A stretch of DNA of 64,000 bases from Motiliproteus sp. SC1-56 (GCF_017309075.1 NZ_JAEMGS010000003.1:239128-303127), one strand, 5' to 3'; counted from the first letter of the stretch, positions 1 through 8,276 are shown. Notes: a model not told the origin generated them from the letters alone. A program made the numbers and translations.

Positions 1-2
1 TC

Positions 3-1160
3 CCCCTGGCGCTGACGCTGCTCAGCTTGGCGCTGCTGCCCGGGCTTCCGCCCTTGCCTGCGCCCTGGCCCCAGGCCCTGCCCTGGCTGCCTCTTTTTCT
101 CGGCGTCCCCATGTTGCTACTGGCCTGGCACTTCAACAACAGCCGCGCTCTGCTGGCCTGCCTGTTAGCGCTGCTAGGCTACACGCTGGCGCTTCAGCCT
201 TCACTGTCGACGCCGCTGCTGAAGACGCTGGTCCTGCTGTTGCTGCCGCTCAATCTGCTCCTGATCAGCATCTACCGGGAGCGCGGTATCCTGAGCCCTC
301 CCGGGCTGCTCCGTTTTGCCCTGGTGCTTGCCCAGGGCGGGCTGGTGCTCTGGGCGAGCAACACCCCGCCCCCTTGGCTACACCATTGGCTGTACCCCCA
401 GTGGGGCGAGAGAATCGTCGCTTGGAGCGGCTTGCCCGCCCCGGTGCTGGCCACCCTGGCCCTGGGTGCCCTGATCCTGCTGGTGCGGGCCTGGCGGTCG
501 CCGGGCGGTCTGCATGGTTACCTGCTGGCCACCCTGGTACTCAGCGCATGGCCCTTGGCGAATGGGCTTGAGGGGCGGGAAAACCACCTGCTGATCAGCC
601 TCACGTTGGCCCTATGGCTGCTGGCGCTCCTTAAACGCAGCCACGAGATGGCCTACATTGACGAGCTCACTGGCTTGCCCGGGCGCCGGGCTCTAGAGGA
701 AGCGCGGCTCAGGCTCGGGCGCAAGCACAGCGTGGCCATGCTCGATGTCGACCATTTCAAAGCGTTCAACGACCGCTACGGGCACGATGTCGGCGACCAG
801 GTGCTCAAACTGGTCGCCTCCCGCCTGGCGCGGGTCCGTCCCGGCAAGGCCTATCGCTACGGGGGCGAAGAGTTCTGCATTCTGTTTCCCCGGCGCCGCG
901 CCCGGGACGTGCTGGAGCCGCTGGAGCGGGTGCGCCAGTCCGTGGCCGACGCAGAGCTTCAACTTCGTGGCCCCGACCGCCCCAGAAAAAGCCGCGATGG
1001 CAAGAAGCAGCGTGGGCAAAGGCAAGGCGCGCGACGCACGGTATCGGTAACCATCAGCATCGGCGTCGCCGAGGCCCGCCCCCGCCAGGACAGCGTCAAG
1101 CAGGCGGACCAGGCGCTCTACCGGGCGAAGAAACAGGGCCGCAACCGGGTCTGTTTATAA
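3..1160 (+). CDS. Membrane-anchored diguanylate cyclase (GGDEF), 5' end cut by window
   Basis: Makes the second messenger c-di-GMP from two GTP. The reading frame is open to the window edge, so the true start lies upstream; a TTG at 27 is only the first start-like codon. Residues counted from there: hydrophobic membrane segments fill about 1-200, then a GGDEF domain starts at DELTGLPGRR (about 212) with the active-site motif GGEEF at 279-283. The RxxD inhibitory site that usually lies just upstream of GGEEF is absent (RPGK instead), so product inhibition there is unlikely. A basic, glycine- and arginine-rich insert at about 315-340 interrupts the end of the domain. The N-terminal membrane region matches no sensor family I recognise, so the signal is unknown. 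Confidence 0.88.
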   Translation, partial: PLALTLLSLALLPGLPPLPAPWPQALPWLPLFLGVPMLLLAWHFNNSRALLACLLALLGYTLALQPSLSTPLLKTLVLLLLPLNLLLISIYRERGILSPPGLLRFALVLAQGGLVLWASNTPPPWLHHWLYPQWGERIVAWSGLPAPVLATLALGALILLVRAWRSPGGLHGYLLATLVLSAWPLANGLEGRENHLLISLTLALWLLALLKRSHEMAYIDELTGLPGRRALEEARLRLGRKHSVAMLDVDHFKAFNDRYGHDVGDQVLKLVASRLARVRPGKAYRYGGEEFCILFPRRRARDVLEPLERVRQSVADAELQLRGPDRPRKSRDGKKQRGQRQGARRTVSVTISIGVAEARPRQDSVKQADQALYRAKKQGRNRVCL

Positions 1161-1187
1161 CCCGACGCCGCGAGCTTTTCGGAGCTA

Positions 1188-1787
1188 TCAAGCCCGCTGG
1201 CACTTCAGGATTTCGTAGGCCTGCCGGATTCGGGAGAAGGCCACAGGATCCCCGCCCCGGTCGGGGTGCAGGCGGGCGGCCAGGCGGCGGTACGCCTGCT
1301 GGATCTCGCGCCAGGACGCCCCCGTTGACAGGGACAGGGTTTGCAGCGCAACCTCACGCTGCGCCTGTCCCTGGGGGAAGCGTTGCCAGAACCCCCGCAA
1401 CAACTGGCGTACCTCGTCACCGCTGGTCTCAAGCCAGTGCTCCATGTCGAGGTAATAATCACGCAGGGCGCCTTGGCTGGCATCGGCATCCAAAGCCTGC
1501 ACGGTGACCGCCGGGAGCGGTCGCAACCGTATCGAGAGCGGACACACCTGCAATTGGAATCCGTCCTCGAGCAGCGATTGCTGCAGGCGGTAGAGGGCGT
1601 TCATCACCAGGAAGTGGGTGCGAAACAGTGCCAGATCCGGATCCGCAGTGGCAGCTGGCAACGGAGCCCCCTTGTCCTTGAGGGACTGAATTAATTCGTA
1701 CTCGGTGATCCCCTCCGGCGTCTCTAGAATAAGCGGCAGAATCAGCGCGGTCAGGGGGTTTTCGATCAATGGAGTGGAAGCAGGCAT
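1188..1787 (-). CDS. DnaJ-related J-domain protein
   Basis: Probable Hsp70 co-chaperone of the DNAJ_related family. The N-terminal 140 residues are the family-specific region. A J domain sits at the very C-terminus (about 148-197) with the obligatory HPD motif in LHPDRGGD, which stimulates DnaK ATPase. This is the reverse of classical DnaJ, where the J domain is N-terminal, and there is no zinc-finger or G/F region. At 199 residues it is close to usual family length. It converges on the GGDEF gene and has no operon partner. The J domain is certain; the client is unknown. Confidence 0.85.
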   Translation of the reverse strand: MPASTPLIENPLTALILPLILETPEGITEYELIQSLKDKGAPLPAATADPDLALFRTHFLVMNALYRLQQSLLEDGFQLQVCPLSIRLRPLPAVTVQALDADASQGALRDYYLDMEHWLETSGDEVRQLLRGFWQRFPQGQAQREVALQTLSLSTGASWREIQQAYRRLAARLHPDRGGDPVAFSRIRQAYEILKCQRA

Positions 1788-1970
1788 CAGCCTATCCTAA
1801 AAACCCGGCCCAGCGGGGGTCAACTCGCGGGCAACAAACAGCAGCCAGTCCAGCCCTGAGCTAGTCTTAAACTCGAAGATTCAGGCTACAAACAGCGGGC
1901 ACATCGATCCTCTGCCAGGGGCGCGCCGGCTGCTTTGATCCGCTCGGGAACCCAAGGCAAGGAGCCCGCT

Positions 1971-2129
1971 ATGGACCTCATCCGCATTCTCATCGCCATT
2001 CTCCTGCCGCCGCTCGGCGTGTTCTTACAGGAAGGTATTGGCAAGCACTTCTGGATCAATATTCTGCTGACGCTGCTGGGCTATCTTCCCGGCATCATTC
2101 ATGCTGTGTGGATCATTGCCAAGCGCTAA
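1971..2129 (+). CDS. YqaE/Pmp3 family small membrane protein
   Basis: A 52-residue protein with two predicted membrane helices (about 3-20 and 28-48) joined by the loop GIGKHFW, and the proline-containing first helix ILLPPLGVF typical of the YqaE/Pmp3 (UPF0057) family. Members are small inner-membrane proteins linked to salt or membrane-potential stress, but their biochemical role is not settled. I chose the ATG at 1971 because AAGGAG lies at 1959-1964, seven bases before it. An in-frame upstream start at 1935 lacks such a site. It is followed 34 bp later by the DUF4112 gene on the same strand, so the two may be co-transcribed. Confidence 0.85.
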   Translation: MDLIRILIAILLPPLGVFLQEGIGKHFWINILLTLLGYLPGIIHAVWIIAKR

Positions 2130-2163
2130 GCACTCCGCCGCGAGCCCGGGATGAAACAGGTCA

Positions 2164-2634
2164 ATGGATAACCCGCAGAACCAACACACCCGACGGCGGC
2201 TGCGCCACTTGGCGTGGCTTCTCGACAGCTCCATCCGCCTGCCCGGCGGTTTTCGAATTGGCCTTGACGGGCTCATCGGCCTCGTTCCGGGAATCGGCGA
2301 TTTGCTGACGGCGGGCCTCTCCTCCTACATCATCGCCGAGGCCGCGCGGATGGGCGTTCCCAAAAGCGTACTGGCGCGCATGGGATTCAACGTGCTGCTG
2401 GAAGTGGTGGTCGGCGCCATTCCTCTGTTTGGGGATCTGTTCGACTTCGTCTTTAAAGCCAACGAACGCAACCTGAGGCTGATCGAAGGCCATCAACTTT
2501 CCCCCAGGCGTACCCGCAACCAGAGCCGCTGGCTGATGGCCGGCGTCATCGCCGGCGCGGTGGCGTTACTGGCGCTGCTGTTCTACCTGATCATCAGCCT
2601 GTTTGATTGGGTGCTCACCCGGCTGGCGGGCTGA
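2164..2634 (+). CDS. DUF4112 domain membrane protein
   Basis: 156 residues that match the DUF4112 pattern: an N-terminal amphipathic stretch (LAWLLDSSIRLPG), the glycine-rich GLDGLIGLVPGIGDLLTAGLS segment, a second PLFGDLFDFVFKANERN segment, and a C-terminal hydrophobic helix at about 125-148. The two half-repeats (VPGIGDLL and IPLFGDLF) suggest internal duplication. The family is widespread and its function is unknown. It lies just downstream of the YqaE-like gene and converges on the GAPDH gene with a 26-bp gap. Confidence 0.8.
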   Translation: MDNPQNQHTRRRLRHLAWLLDSSIRLPGGFRIGLDGLIGLVPGIGDLLTAGLSSYIIAEAARMGVPKSVLARMGFNVLLEVVVGAIPLFGDLFDFVFKANERNLRLIEGHQLSPRRTRNQSRWLMAGVIAGAVALLALLFYLIISLFDWVLTRLAG

Positions 2635-2660
2635 CCCCCTGACCATCGGCAGGCGCAAAT

Positions 2661-3662
2661 TCAGGAAGCCGCCATCCACGCCAGCGCCGTATCCAGCATA
2701 CGGTTGGAAAAGGCCCACTCGTTGTCGTACCAGGCCATCACCTTGAGCAGCCGCCCCTGGACGCGGGTCTGGCGGGCATCGAAGACCGCGGAATCCGCGA
2801 CGTGGTTGTAGTCGATCGAGACCAGCTCCTGGTCGTTGTAACGCAGCACCGGGGATGCCGCCGCCGCGGCTTTCATGGCCTGATTGACCGCTTCCACCGT
2901 GACCGGCTCGCGCATCACCAGACTCAGGTCCACGAGAGAGACGTTAGCCGTGGGCACCCGCACCGCCATGCCGTCCAGCCGTCCGTCCAGCTCGGGCAAG
3001 ACCAGTCCCAGTGCAGCGGCAGCGCCGGTCTTGGTCGGGATCATCGACTGGGTGGCCGAACGGGCTCGGTAGAGATCCTTGTTGTAGACGTCGGTCAGGG
3101 CCTGGTCGTTGGTGTAGGCGTGAATGGTGGTCATCAGTCCACTTTCGATACCAAACTCACGATGCAGCACCTGGGCCACGGGGGCCAGACAATTGGTGGT
3201 GCAGGAGGCGTTGGAGACGATCCGGTGTTCGGCGCGCAGGCTCTGGTGGTTGACCCCGTAGACCACCGTGGCGTCGACGTCCTTGGCGGGCGCCGAGATC
3301 AGCACCCGCGGCGCGCCGGCATCGAGGTGAGCCTGGGCTTTCTGCCGGTCGGTGAAGCGGCCGGTGCACTCAAACACCAGGTCCACCCCCAGCTCCCCCC
3401 AGGGAAGTTTGGCGGGATCGGCCTCGGACAACGTCCGTACCCGGTCGTTGCCGATACGGATGCCGTCCCCGGCCTCCTCCACCTCCTGGCCGAAGCGGCC
3501 GTGAATACTGTCGTATTTGAGCAGGTGGGCGTTGATATGGGCATCGCCCATGTCGTTGATCGCCACTACCTCCAGGCGATCCCGGTAGCAGGCTTCGTAA
3601 AGCGCCCTAAGCGTATGGCGGCCAATCCGGCCGAAACCATTGATTCCGACTCTGATACTCAT
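2661..3662 (-). CDS. gap: Glyceraldehyde-3-phosphate dehydrogenase, class I
   Basis: Catalyses the NAD-dependent conversion of glyceraldehyde-3-phosphate to 1,3-bisphosphoglycerate in glycolysis and its reversal. The 333-residue protein has the N-terminal Rossmann fingerprint INGFGRIGR, the catalytic signature [12 protein letters not shown] (cysteine near 153), HAYTNDQ with the catalytic histidine, and the C-terminal WYDNEW motif. I set the start at the ATG at 3662 because GGGGAGAG precedes it and translation then begins [12 protein letters not shown]; an in-frame upstream ATG at 3716 adds 18 residues the family lacks. The related erythrose-4-phosphate dehydrogenase (Epd) is a possible alternative, but the sequence reads as ordinary Gap. 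It is monocistronic. Confidence 0.92.
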   Translation of the reverse strand: MSIRVGINGFGRIGRHTLRALYEACYRDRLEVVAINDMGDAHINAHLLKYDSIHGRFGQEVEEAGDGIRIGNDRVRTLSEADPAKLPWGELGVDLVFECTGRFTDRQKAQAHLDAGAPRVLISAPAKDVDATVVYGVNHQSLRAEHRIVSNASCTTNCLAPVAQVLHREFGIESGLMTTIHAYTNDQALTDVYNKDLYRARSATQSMIPTKTGAAAALGLVLPELDGRLDGMAVRVPTANVSLVDLSLVMREPVTVEAVNQAMKAAAAASPVLRYNDQELVSIDYNHVADSAVFDARQTRVQGRLLKVMAWYDNEWAFSNRMLDTALAWMAAS

Positions 3663-3768
3663 GGCTCTCTCCCCGGCAGCTGAGACGGCACGATCAAATC
3701 GTGTGCTTACAGACACCTATACCCGGGCCGGGCGCAAATTGCCAGCCCGATGCGTTCACCAGCGGATG

Positions 3769-4125
3769 TCAGCGGGAAGGGACGGAGTAGGATTTGAAAC
3801 GGTTGAGGTTGCGGCCTTCGGTGTTGCGACGGCTGCGTTCGCGCTGGGCTTCCTGGAAGCGCCGGTTATGCTCAGAGATGAAGGCCTCGTAACGGCTATC
3901 ACTCTTGGCATTGCCGGTAACGGTGGAGCTGGTGTTGGGTCGCGAGGGAACGTAGATCTCGGCGTCCGGCGCACACTGGATGGTGCTGAACTCCGGCACT
4001 TTCTGCAGGTCCTGGCATTTCCAGATGGTGCCGGCGACGCTCAGGCCCGGAGCCAAGCAGGTAGTCAAAATGAGAAGTTGAATATAACGCAAGGGACCGT
4101 ACGGAGTTGCTGAATACGCCTGCAT
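3769..4125 (-). CDS. Small exported protein, DUF4124-like
   Basis: About 118 residues with a hydrophobic signal-like segment (LRYIQLLILTTCLAPGLSVA) followed by AGTIWKCQDLQKVPEFSTIQC, which resembles the Cys-pair pattern of DUF4124-type periplasmic proteins. The C-terminal half is charged and helical (EAFISEHNRRFQEAQRERSRRN). The start is uncertain: the ATG at 4125 has no clear ribosome binding site and sits directly after the T-tract of the phasin terminator. A TTG at the LRYIQ position is an alternative that begins closer to the signal peptide. No function can be assigned. Confidence 0.55.
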   Translation of the reverse strand: MQAYSATPYGPLRYIQLLILTTCLAPGLSVAGTIWKCQDLQKVPEFSTIQCAPDAEIYVPSRPNTSSTVTGNAKSDSRYEAFISEHNRRFQEAQRERSRRNTEGRNLNRFKSYSVPSR

Positions 4126-4131
4126 TATAAA

Positions 4132-4168
4132 AAAGAAAACCCCCGTCGACCATAGCCGACGGGGGTCG
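4132..4168 (-). terminator. Rho-independent terminator of the proximal phasin gene
   Basis: Inverted repeat CCCCCGTCG/CGACGGGGG around a short loop lies just after the phasin stop codon. On the minus strand it is followed by a T-rich tract (TTTTCTTTTTT). Stem plus T-run on the same strand as the phasin gene identifies it. Confidence 0.85.
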
Positions 4169-4184
4169 CTCAGCACAGCGCCGA

Positions 4185-4550
4185 TTAGGCGGCTTTGCCG
4201 GTAGCCTTCTTAACAGCCTCTTCCATTTCGGAAGTGGTCTGCTTGGCGGACTCTTCAACGACCGCAACGAAAGCCTCTTTGGCCTGGCTGATGGCGGCAA
4301 CGCTCTTCTCGGCGCTGTCGGTCATCTTGGCTTCCAGGCTCTTGTAGTACTTAACCTGCAGGTCCAGAGCCGCTTTGGGGTCCTTGACCTGGGACAGGGC
4401 CTTGAACTGCTCCAGGCTCAGGTTGACCAGTTCGGTCAGGGACTCTTTCTGCACGGCAGCCAGGGTCTCCATCACCTTCTTGTTGGTCTCAGCCAGATCC
4501 AGGACGGGCTGCATACGGCTCTTCATATCTTCAAACATTTTCTCGTACAT
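4185..4550 (-). CDS. Phasin family protein (proximal copy)
   Basis: A 121-residue, almost wholly helical, Ala/Lys/Glu-rich protein of the phasin family, which coats polyhydroxyalkanoate granules. It starts MYEKMFEDMKSRMQP and ends in an AVKKATGKAA tail. It is a clear paralogue of the next gene: shared blocks include SLEQFKAL, DPKAA-DLQV, and LEAKMTD-AEKS. I used the ATG at 4550, preceded by AGGTGAG. It has its own promoter at 4599-4627 and its own terminator, so the pair arose by duplication but is transcribed as two units. No PHA synthase gene lies in the window. Confidence 0.85.
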   Translation of the reverse strand: MYEKMFEDMKSRMQPVLDLAETNKKVMETLAAVQKESLTELVNLSLEQFKALSQVKDPKAALDLQVKYYKSLEAKMTDSAEKSVAAISQAKEAFVAVVEESAKQTTSEMEEAVKKATGKAA

Positions 4551-4570
4551 AGTCTCACCTAAATTTGATT

Positions 4571-4585
4571 TTTTGCGGCGCAGTA
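4571..4585. promoter_or_regulatory. TGC-N3-GCA dyad, downstream operator of proximal phasin promoter
   Basis: TTTTGC-GGC-GCAGTA, one of four related dyads in the two phasin promoter regions. It lies just downstream of the -10, a position suited to repression. Its core TGCGGCGCA is identical to that of the dyad at 5149-5163. Confidence 0.55.
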
Positions 4586-4598
4586 ACAACTGCTGCCA

Positions 4599-4627
4599 AC
4601 TCTAGTGATACAAAAAAGCGGTGTCAA
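4599..4627 (-). promoter_or_regulatory. Promoter of proximal phasin gene
   Basis: On the minus strand there is a consensus -35 TTGACA (4622-4627), a 17-bp spacer, and -10 TAGAGT (4599-4604). The geometry is ideal for the housekeeping sigma factor. It is bracketed by two dyads (4571-4585 and 4636-4650), listed separately. Confidence 0.75.
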
Positions 4628-4635
4628 CAGATTTC

Positions 4636-4650
4636 TTCCGCACCGCACAA
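4636..4650. promoter_or_regulatory. TGC-N3-GCA dyad, upstream operator of proximal phasin promoter
   Basis: TTCCGC-ACC-GCACAA, with a weaker left arm. It lies upstream of the -35 and its centre is 65 bp from the downstream dyad. The same spacing recurs in the other phasin promoter. Confidence 0.5.
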
Positions 4651-4700
4651 AGACGCGGTCAAGCCAATCTCCGGCACTCGCTTAAACCTGGGCAGCGACC

Positions 4701-5063
4701 TTACTTGGTGCTGGTGGCTTTCTTGACCGCAGCCTGAATTTCCTCGGAAGTCTGCTCGCTGGCCTCCTGCAAAGCGGCCAGGAATGCCTCACGGGACTCG
4801 TTGATTGCCGCGATGCTTTTCTCGGCGGTGTCGGTCATCTTGGCCTCAAGCGCCTTGTAGAACTGCACCTGCAGGTCCATCGCCGCTTTCGGATCCTTGG
4901 CTTCAGTCAAGGCCTTGAACTGCTCCAGACTGGCGTTGACCACCTCGGTCATGGAGTCCTTCTGCACGTTCGCCAGGGTTTCCATGGCCTTCTTGTTCGA
5001 CTCCGCCAGCGCCAGCAGGGGCTGCATGCGGGCTTTCATATCGTCAAATGCATTCTTGTACAT
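4701..5063 (-). CDS. Phasin family protein (distal copy)
   Basis: A 120-residue helical protein closely related to the neighbouring phasin. It starts MYKNAFDDMKARMQPLLALAESNKKAMETLANVQKDS and shares the SLEQFKAL, DPKAAMDLQV and LEAKMTDTAEKSIAAI blocks. Phasins bind the surface of PHA granules and influence their size and number. The start is supported by AGGTGA upstream. It is driven by a near-consensus promoter at 5113-5141. The two paralogues differ mainly at the C-terminus (TSTK against TGKAA), so partial specialisation is possible but unproven. Confidence 0.85.
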   Translation of the reverse strand: MYKNAFDDMKARMQPLLALAESNKKAMETLANVQKDSMTEVVNASLEQFKALTEAKDPKAAMDLQVQFYKALEAKMTDTAEKSIAAINESREAFLAALQEASEQTSEEIQAAVKKATSTK

Positions 5064-5082
5064 AGTCGTTCACCTCTGCTCT

Positions 5083-5097
5083 TTGTGCGCTGCACCA
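5083..5097. promoter_or_regulatory. TTGTGC-N3-GCACCA dyad, downstream operator of distal phasin promoter
   Basis: TTGTGC-GCT-GCACCA lies between the predicted transcription start and the ribosome binding site. It is one of four related phasin-promoter dyads. Confidence 0.55.
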
Positions 5098-5112
5098 TTT
5101 ATTGACGATTTG

Positions 5113-5141
5113 ACTATAGCGGTGGAAAAAAAAAGAGTCAA
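5113..5141 (-). promoter_or_regulatory. Promoter of distal phasin gene
   Basis: On the minus strand: -35 TTGACT (5136-5141), exactly 17 bp of spacer including an A/T run, and -10 TATAGT (5113-5118). Two dyads flank it, at 5083-5097 and 5149-5163. Confidence 0.8.
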
Positions 5142-5148
5142 ACATTTT

Positions 5149-5163
5149 TTGTGCGGCGCACAA
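5149..5163. promoter_or_regulatory. TTGTGC-N3-GCACAA dyad, upstream operator of distal phasin promoter
   Basis: The most symmetric of the four dyads: TTGTGC-GGC-GCACAA, perfect 6-bp arms. It sits just upstream of the -35, and its centre is 66 bp from the downstream dyad. A PhaR-type PHA-responsive repressor is a candidate ligand (inference). Confidence 0.6.
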
Positions 5164-5252
5164 AAACTTAAGGGTACGCCCCGGCGACGCATCAAAGGGA
5201 AAGGCAGTAAGAGAGACGCGGTGAGATGATTAGCCGGAAAAACGGCTTTCAA

Positions 5253-6113
5253 TCACGCTTCGGCGCCCTGCTCGTAGAACAGCTCCACGGGCGGCACCAA
5301 GCGCTTGCGCAGCTCGGCGGCAAGACGGTCCATTTCGTCATCGTCCCAGGGCCGCGCCGCGGCTTCGGCGGGCTGGCGGGCAAGGGTGTAGGCCTGGATT
5401 TTTCTGATTGTCACCCCCGACTCGCTCAACCGTTCCACCAGTTGCACATAGGGGGTATACCGCTCCAGGGAAAACGCCTCGTCCTGCCAGCGGAAAAAGC
5501 AGGACTGGAGTACGACCGGGTAACGCTGCCCGAAGCGGGTCAGCGTGTCGATCAGCCGCTCAAACCGCAAGCGAGTGCGGTTGATCCGTTTCAGGGAAGC
5601 CGCGTCCCAGTAATCCAGCTTGAACCAGACTTCACCGCCCGCCTGATGGAACGCCTTCCAGCGGGCCTCAAGGTCGCCCCGCTCCAGGCCGCTGCCGTTG
5701 GTGAACAGAACCAGTTTCACCTCTGGCGCAAGCCGGTACTCGCGCTTCAGTGCCAGCAGCAGGTCCAGCACCTGCGGCAGGGTTTTCACAGTGGTGGGCT
5801 CCCCGTCGCCGGCCAGGGCGATATCCTGCAGGCGATAACCGCGGTAATCGCCCTCGGCCAGGGCGTCGAGCCAGTGGCGCAGCTCGGCTTCCAGCTGCGC
5901 CAGATCCGGAGCAAGGAGGAGGGCCTCCCCGGCGCGGTCCACCTGGCAGTAGACGCAGTCGAAGTTACAGCGCTTGTCCGGGTTCAGGTTAATTCCCAGC
6001 GAGAGCCCTCCCGAGCGACGTGAGACCACGGGATAGACCAGACGGCCGTACTCGCTCAGACGACTGTGCTGATCGTAGCCGAGCTGGATATCAGGTGTGG
6101 AGTTCAGGGTCAT
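5253..6113 (-). CDS. Radical SAM family protein
   Basis: 286 residues with the radical-SAM iron-sulfur motif CNFDCVYC (CX3CX2C) at about 49-56, followed by the glycine-rich GDGEPT segment that binds S-adenosylmethionine. Such enzymes use a [4Fe-4S] cluster to cleave SAM and generate a 5'-deoxyadenosyl radical. The substrate is not evident. The N-terminus (LGYDQHSRLSEYGRLVYPVVSRRSGGLSLGINLNP) is characteristic of a family related to wyosine-type and other small radical-SAM proteins, but I cannot name the reaction. It starts three bases after the pdxJ stop codon on the same strand, so the two are co-transcribed; a functional link to vitamin B6 synthesis is not established. Confidence 0.8.
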   Translation of the reverse strand: MTLNSTPDIQLGYDQHSRLSEYGRLVYPVVSRRSGGLSLGINLNPDKRCNFDCVYCQVDRAGEALLLAPDLAQLEAELRHWLDALAEGDYRGYRLQDIALAGDGEPTTVKTLPQVLDLLLALKREYRLAPEVKLVLFTNGSGLERGDLEARWKAFHQAGGEVWFKLDYWDAASLKRINRTRLRFERLIDTLTRFGQRYPVVLQSCFFRWQDEAFSLERYTPYVQLVERLSESGVTIRKIQAYTLARQPAEAAARPWDDDEMDRLAAELRKRLVPPVELFYEQGAEA

Positions 6114-6116
6114 ACC

Positions 6117-6872
6117 TCAGGCTTCGATCCCCGCCTTGACCAGGATTGCCTTGTAGCTGGCAACGGCTTCACCCAGCCCCATCATCAGGGCATCCGCCAC
6201 CAGGGCATGACCGATGGAGACCTCGGCCAACCCGGGAATCGTGGCCATCATCGCCAGGTTGTCCAGGTTCAGGTCATGGCCGGCGTTGACTCCCAAACCC
6301 AGACACTGGGCCTTTTCCGCCGCCCGCGCGTAACGCTGGAAAACCGTCTCCTGCTGGTCCGTGCCGAAGGCCTGGGCGTAATCCTCGGTATAGAGCTCGA
6401 CCCGGTCGGCCCCCAGGGCAGCGGCCAGATCCAGGTCCGGCGAGTCGGCGTCCATAAACAGGCTGACCCGAATGCTGCGTGCCTTGAGCTCGTCGATAAT
6501 GGGCTTGAGGCGGGTGCCGTCCCGCTGCAGGTCCCAGCCGTGGTCGGAGGTGAGCTGGTCCTGTGCGTCAGGCACCAGGGTGCACTGGGCCGGGCGCACC
6601 TTACGCACCAGTTCCAGAAAGCCGGGGTAATCACCCAGCGCGCCCTCGAACGGGTTGCCCTCGATGTTGAGCTCAACCTCACCCAGCATTGCCGCCAGCT
6701 CATAGACATCCGTCGGCCGGATGTGCCGCAGGTCCGGACGCGGGTGTACCGTGATACCGTCCGCGCCGTGGGCCAGGGCGACCTGGGCCGCCTGGGTAAC
6801 GCTCGGAATACCGGAGAGACGGGAGTTACGCAGCAGGGCAATTTTGTTCAGGTTGACGCTAAGGGCGGTCAT
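6117..6872 (-). CDS. pdxJ: Pyridoxine 5'-phosphate synthase PdxJ
   Basis: Condenses 1-deoxy-D-xylulose 5-phosphate with 3-amino-2-oxopropyl phosphate to give pyridoxine 5'-phosphate, the ring-closing step of the DXP-dependent vitamin B6 pathway. The 251-residue length is typical. Visible family motifs are the start LSVNLNKIALLRNSR, GADGITVHPRPDLRHI, LNIEGNP, LVPD, SLFMDAD and GLGVNAGHDLN. It heads a two-gene operon with the radical-SAM gene and is divergent from the isovaleryl-CoA dehydrogenase gene. In many proteobacteria pdxJ follows recO or era; it does not here. Confidence 0.93.
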   Translation of the reverse strand: MTALSVNLNKIALLRNSRLSGIPSVTQAAQVALAHGADGITVHPRPDLRHIRPTDVYELAAMLGEVELNIEGNPFEGALGDYPGFLELVRKVRPAQCTLVPDAQDQLTSDHGWDLQRDGTRLKPIIDELKARSIRVSLFMDADSPDLDLAAALGADRVELYTEDYAQAFGTDQQETVFQRYARAAEKAQCLGLGVNAGHDLNLDNLAMMATIPGLAEVSIGHALVADALMMGLGEAVASYKAILVKAGIEA

Positions 6873-6990
6873 GACGCGGACGGTCTCCTTGAGGCTGTGA
6901 GGATAGTTTTATTGTAGGGACTTTGCGCCGGAGGATCATCTATCAAACGACAGTTTTTAACCACGGCCAGCCGCTGCCGGAATGATTAAC

Positions 6991-7004
6991 ATACGCATGC
7001 GTAT
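6991..7004. promoter_or_regulatory. ATACG-N4-CGTAT operator 1 of liuA
   Basis: ATACGCATGCGTAT, a perfect 14-bp palindrome whose right edge meets the -35 box TTGACA at 7004-7009. The same arms recur at 7026, 12104 and 12139. The likely ligand is the TetR regulator at 11527-12084 (inference). Confidence 0.75.
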
Positions 7005-7032
7005 TGACAGCCCAAAAGCAGCCCCATACGAT
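7004..7032 (+). promoter_or_regulatory. liuA promoter
   Basis: -35 TTGACA (7004-7009), 17-bp spacer, -10 TACGAT (7027-7032). Operator 1 abuts the -35 and operator 2 covers the -10, so binding should block RNA polymerase. The aacS promoter at 12117-12145 has identical boxes and spacing. Confidence 0.75.
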
Positions 7033-7039
7033 AGCGTAT
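7026..7039. promoter_or_regulatory. ATACG-N4-CGTAT operator 2 of liuA
   Basis: ATACGATAGCGTAT, overlapping the -10 box. Its centre is 35 bp from operator 1. The same 14 bases occur at 12139-12152. Confidence 0.75.
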
Positions 7040-7091
7040 AGTTGTAACCAAGACGCCCACCGTCCGCCATAACGATAAATAGGAAGAGACC

Positions 7092-8258
7092 ATGATCACG
7101 AGTTACAAAGCCTTTAACTTCGGCCTGGGTGAAACCCTGGATATGCTGCGCGAGCAGGTCAACAGCTTCGCGGCGAGCGAAATCGCCCCCCGCGCCGAGG
7201 AGATCGATCAGAAGAACGAATTTCCCAACGAGCTGTGGCGCAAGTTCGGCGACATGGGGCTGCTGGGTGTGACCGTCAAGGAAGAGTACGGCGGCGTGGA
7301 CATGGGCTACGTGGCGCACGTCATCGCCATGCAGGAGATCAGCCGCGCCTCGGCCTCAGTGGCTCTCTCCTACGGTGCGCACTCCAACCTGTGCGTCAAC
7401 CAGATCCATCGCAATGGCAATGAAGAGCAGAAGCAGAAATACCTGCCCAAGCTGGTCAGTGGCGAACACATCGGCGCCCTGGCAATGTCCGAGCCCAACG
7501 CTGGCTCCGACGTGGTCAGCATGAAGCTCACCGCCCGTGACAACGGCGACCACTACCTGCTCAACGGCAACAAAATGTGGATCACTAACGGTCCCGACGC
7601 CCACGTCTACGTCATCTACGCCAAGACCGATACCAGCAAGGGCCCCCATGGCATCACCGCTTTTATCGTCGAGCGTGACGCCCCGGGCTTCTCCCGCGCC
7701 CAGAAGCTGGACAAGCTGGGTATGCGCGGCTCCAACACCTGTGAACTGGTGTTCGAAGACTGCGTGGTGCCCAAGGAGAACATCCTCGGGGAGCTTAACG
7801 GCGGCGTGAAGGTGCTGATGAGCGGCCTCGACTACGAACGCTTGGTCCTCTCCGGCGGCCCCCTCGGTATCATGGACGCCTGCATGGACGTGGTGGTGCC
7901 CTACATCCGCGAGCGCAAGCAGTTCAACAAGGCGATCGGCGAATTCCAGCTGGTCCAGGGCAAGGTTGCCGACATGTACACTCAGATGAACGCCGCCAAG
8001 TCCTACGTCTATGCGGTGGCCCAGGCCTGCGACCGGCGCGAGACCACCCGCAAGGATGCTGCCGGCGCCATCCTCTACTCGGCCGAGCTCGCTACCAAGA
8101 TGGCGCTGGACGCCATCCAGCTGCTGGGCGGTAACGGCTACATCAACGAGTTCCCCACCGGTCGCCTGCTGCGCGATGCCAAGCTCTACGAGATCGGCGC
8201 CGGCACCTCGGAGATTCGCCGCATGCTGATCGGCCGCGAGCTCTTCAACGAGAACTGA
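7092..8258 (+). CDS. liuA: Isovaleryl-CoA dehydrogenase
   Basis: FAD-dependent acyl-CoA dehydrogenase that oxidises isovaleryl-CoA to 3-methylcrotonyl-CoA in leucine catabolism, passing electrons to ETF. The 388-residue sequence has the family signatures [21 protein letters not shown] and [32 protein letters not shown]. The segment [19 protein letters not shown] carries the glutamate that serves as catalytic base in isovaleryl-CoA dehydrogenases, which separates it from short-chain relatives that keep the base near the C-terminus. The start has GGAAGAG upstream. Unlike most liu operons it stands alone here: a terminator follows and no liuBCDE genes are nearby. Two TetR-type operators cover its promoter. 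Confidence 0.93.
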   Translation: MITSYKAFNFGLGETLDMLREQVNSFAASEIAPRAEEIDQKNEFPNELWRKFGDMGLLGVTVKEEYGGVDMGYVAHVIAMQEISRASASVALSYGAHSNLCVNQIHRNGNEEQKQKYLPKLVSGEHIGALAMSEPNAGSDVVSMKLTARDNGDHYLLNGNKMWITNGPDAHVYVIYAKTDTSKGPHGITAFIVERDAPGFSRAQKLDKLGMRGSNTCELVFEDCVVPKENILGELNGGVKVLMSGLDYERLVLSGGPLGIMDACMDVVVPYIRERKQFNKAIGEFQLVQGKVADMYTQMNAAKSYVYAVAQACDRRETTRKDAAGAILYSAELATKMALDAIQLLGGNGYINEFPTGRLLRDAKLYEIGAGTSEIRRMLIGRELFNEN

Positions 8259-8276
8259 GGCAGCACACCCGCAACA

